From contig NZ_JAGE01000001.1 of the NCBI RefSeq assembly GCF_000526495.1, positions 2,538,001-2,602,000 of the forward strand: a stretch of 64,000 bases of DNA. Reading direction: 5' to 3'. A program made the translations under genes and the position numbers. The notes beneath the pieces are model-generated. The model made no database searches. It was not told the origin of the DNA and was given only the letters and a program-made list of their open reading frames with translations. This stretch comes from Ruminiclostridium josui JCM 17888 (lineage in GTDB: Bacteria > Bacillota > Clostridia > Acetivibrionales > DSM-1351). Shown here piece by piece: positions 63,621 to 64,000 of the stretch; the first letter of the stretch is position 1; each line of letters begins with the position of its first letter.

Positions 63621-63652
63621 TATAAATACAACATTTCTTTTAGGAGGAAAAA

Positions 63653-64000
63653 ATGAAGAAAGTATTATCAATCATCTTAACCTTGGCATTGATGGTATCA
63701 CTTGTTGCTTGTGGAAGCAGTACAGAAGACAAAAGTAATTCGACTTCCAGCACTTCTACAGGTGATTCAACCACTGAAAGCAGTGCGGCTGCTTCATCCT
63801 TTGGAGTAGGTATGGTAACTGATGTTGGCGGGATTAACGACCAGTCCTTTAACCAGTCTGCATGGGAAGGTCTTCAGCAGTTCAGTAAAGAAACAAATGC
63901 AACTATTTCCTACTTGGAATCAAAGCAGGAAAGCGATTACGGCACAAACCTGGACAAGATGGCTGACCAAAATAACAGTCTAATCTGGGGTATAGGCTAT
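63653..64000 (+). CDS. BMP-family ABC transporter substrate-binding lipoprotein (3' end outside window)
   Basis: The 116 codons present start MKKVLSIILTLALMVSLVACGSS, a lipoprotein signal with lipobox LVAC. A Ser/Thr-rich linker precedes the BMP/PnrA-like domain: FGVGMVTDVGGINDQSFNQSAWEGLQ, then ESKQESDYGTNLDKM. PnrA-like proteins bind nucleosides for an ABC importer. TAGGAGG precedes the ATG. The gene runs off the right edge, so transporter partners cannot be seen. Confidence 0.9.
   Translation, partial: MKKVLSIILTLALMVSLVACGSSTEDKSNSTSSTSTGDSTTESSAAASSFGVGMVTDVGGINDQSFNQSAWEGLQQFSKETNATISYLESKQESDYGTNLDKMADQNNSLIWGIGY

Noticed and set aside
63500-63652. Purine riboswitch before the BMP lipoprotein gene
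   Set aside because: BMP genes can have such leaders, but the conserved purine-aptamer core is not present; only a simple stem is seen.

Overview
The window looks like a chromosomal segment from a mesophilic cellulolytic clostridium of the Ruminiclostridium (Clostridium) cellulolyticum/papyrosolvens type. It is AT-rich, has strong GGAGG-type ribosome binding sites, and carries two secreted proteins ending in type I dockerins (442-3300 and 37379-38269) whose Ca-loop positions 10/11 read A-T, A-I, A-I and A-L. I cannot place it to species without a search.

Layout. 0.4-4.5 kb: a dockerin-bearing beta-helix/CBM6 enzyme and a MerR-family regulator. 4.5-9.6 kb: a 1296-residue polymorphic-toxin-like protein with a PD-(D/E)XK nuclease tip, two putative immunity genes, and a start site buried in a perfect 14-bp hairpin. 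9.9-12.2 kb: a decayed mobile patch with a Dam-like methylase and a deleted IS256-family copy. 12.2-17.4 kb: an orphan AgrC-like kinase, a Tet(M)-type ribosomal protection protein fused to a YacP/NYN domain, and a tRNA-dihydrouridine synthase. 17.6-27.5 kb: an unassigned nine-gene biosynthetic operon (PLP decarboxylase, U32 protein, GHMP-fold protein, CobD/HisC-like aminotransferase, HAD phosphatase, methyltransferase, MiaB-like radical SAM enzyme, cobalamin-binding radical SAM enzyme, CAT-like acyltransferase). 27.6-38.3 kb: an intact IS256-family element, HelD, a methyltransferase, a possible bilin-reductase-like protein divergent from tandem geranylgeranyl-reductase-like flavoproteins, gene remnants, a TetR regulator and a dockerin-bearing SGNH esterase.

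38.5-55.3 kb is the most striking region. One tightly packed operon joins RiPP machinery (SPASM radical SAM enzyme, PqqD-like/M50 membrane protease, FtsX-type ABC exporter, BtrH-like Cys-His protein) to a type II PKS/fatty-acid set (ACP, ketosynthase, ketosynthase lacking its active-site Cys, dehydratase, ketoreductase), an A-T-C NRPS, an Sfp-type PPTase, two hotdog thioesterases and a flavodoxin-fold reductase. It ends in three tandem 37-38 residue precursor peptides with near-identical acidic leaders and tips GCAC-S, GCNC-N and GCDC. I infer a hybrid acyl/aminoacyl-modified Cys-X-Cys peptide, exported and trimmed at the membrane.

55.4-60.8 kb: an agr-type signalling cassette (AgrB, AgrD-like peptide, and a receptor-like membrane protein that lost its kinase), an XRE repressor with two matching palindromic operators, and a small-ORF locus. 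61.1-62.6 kb: a second full IS256-family copy with an 8-bp target duplication, inserted in a hydrogenase-small-subunit-like remnant. The window ends with a cupin gene and the start of a BMP-family lipoprotein gene. The two full IS copies are direct repeats bracketing the hybrid cluster.
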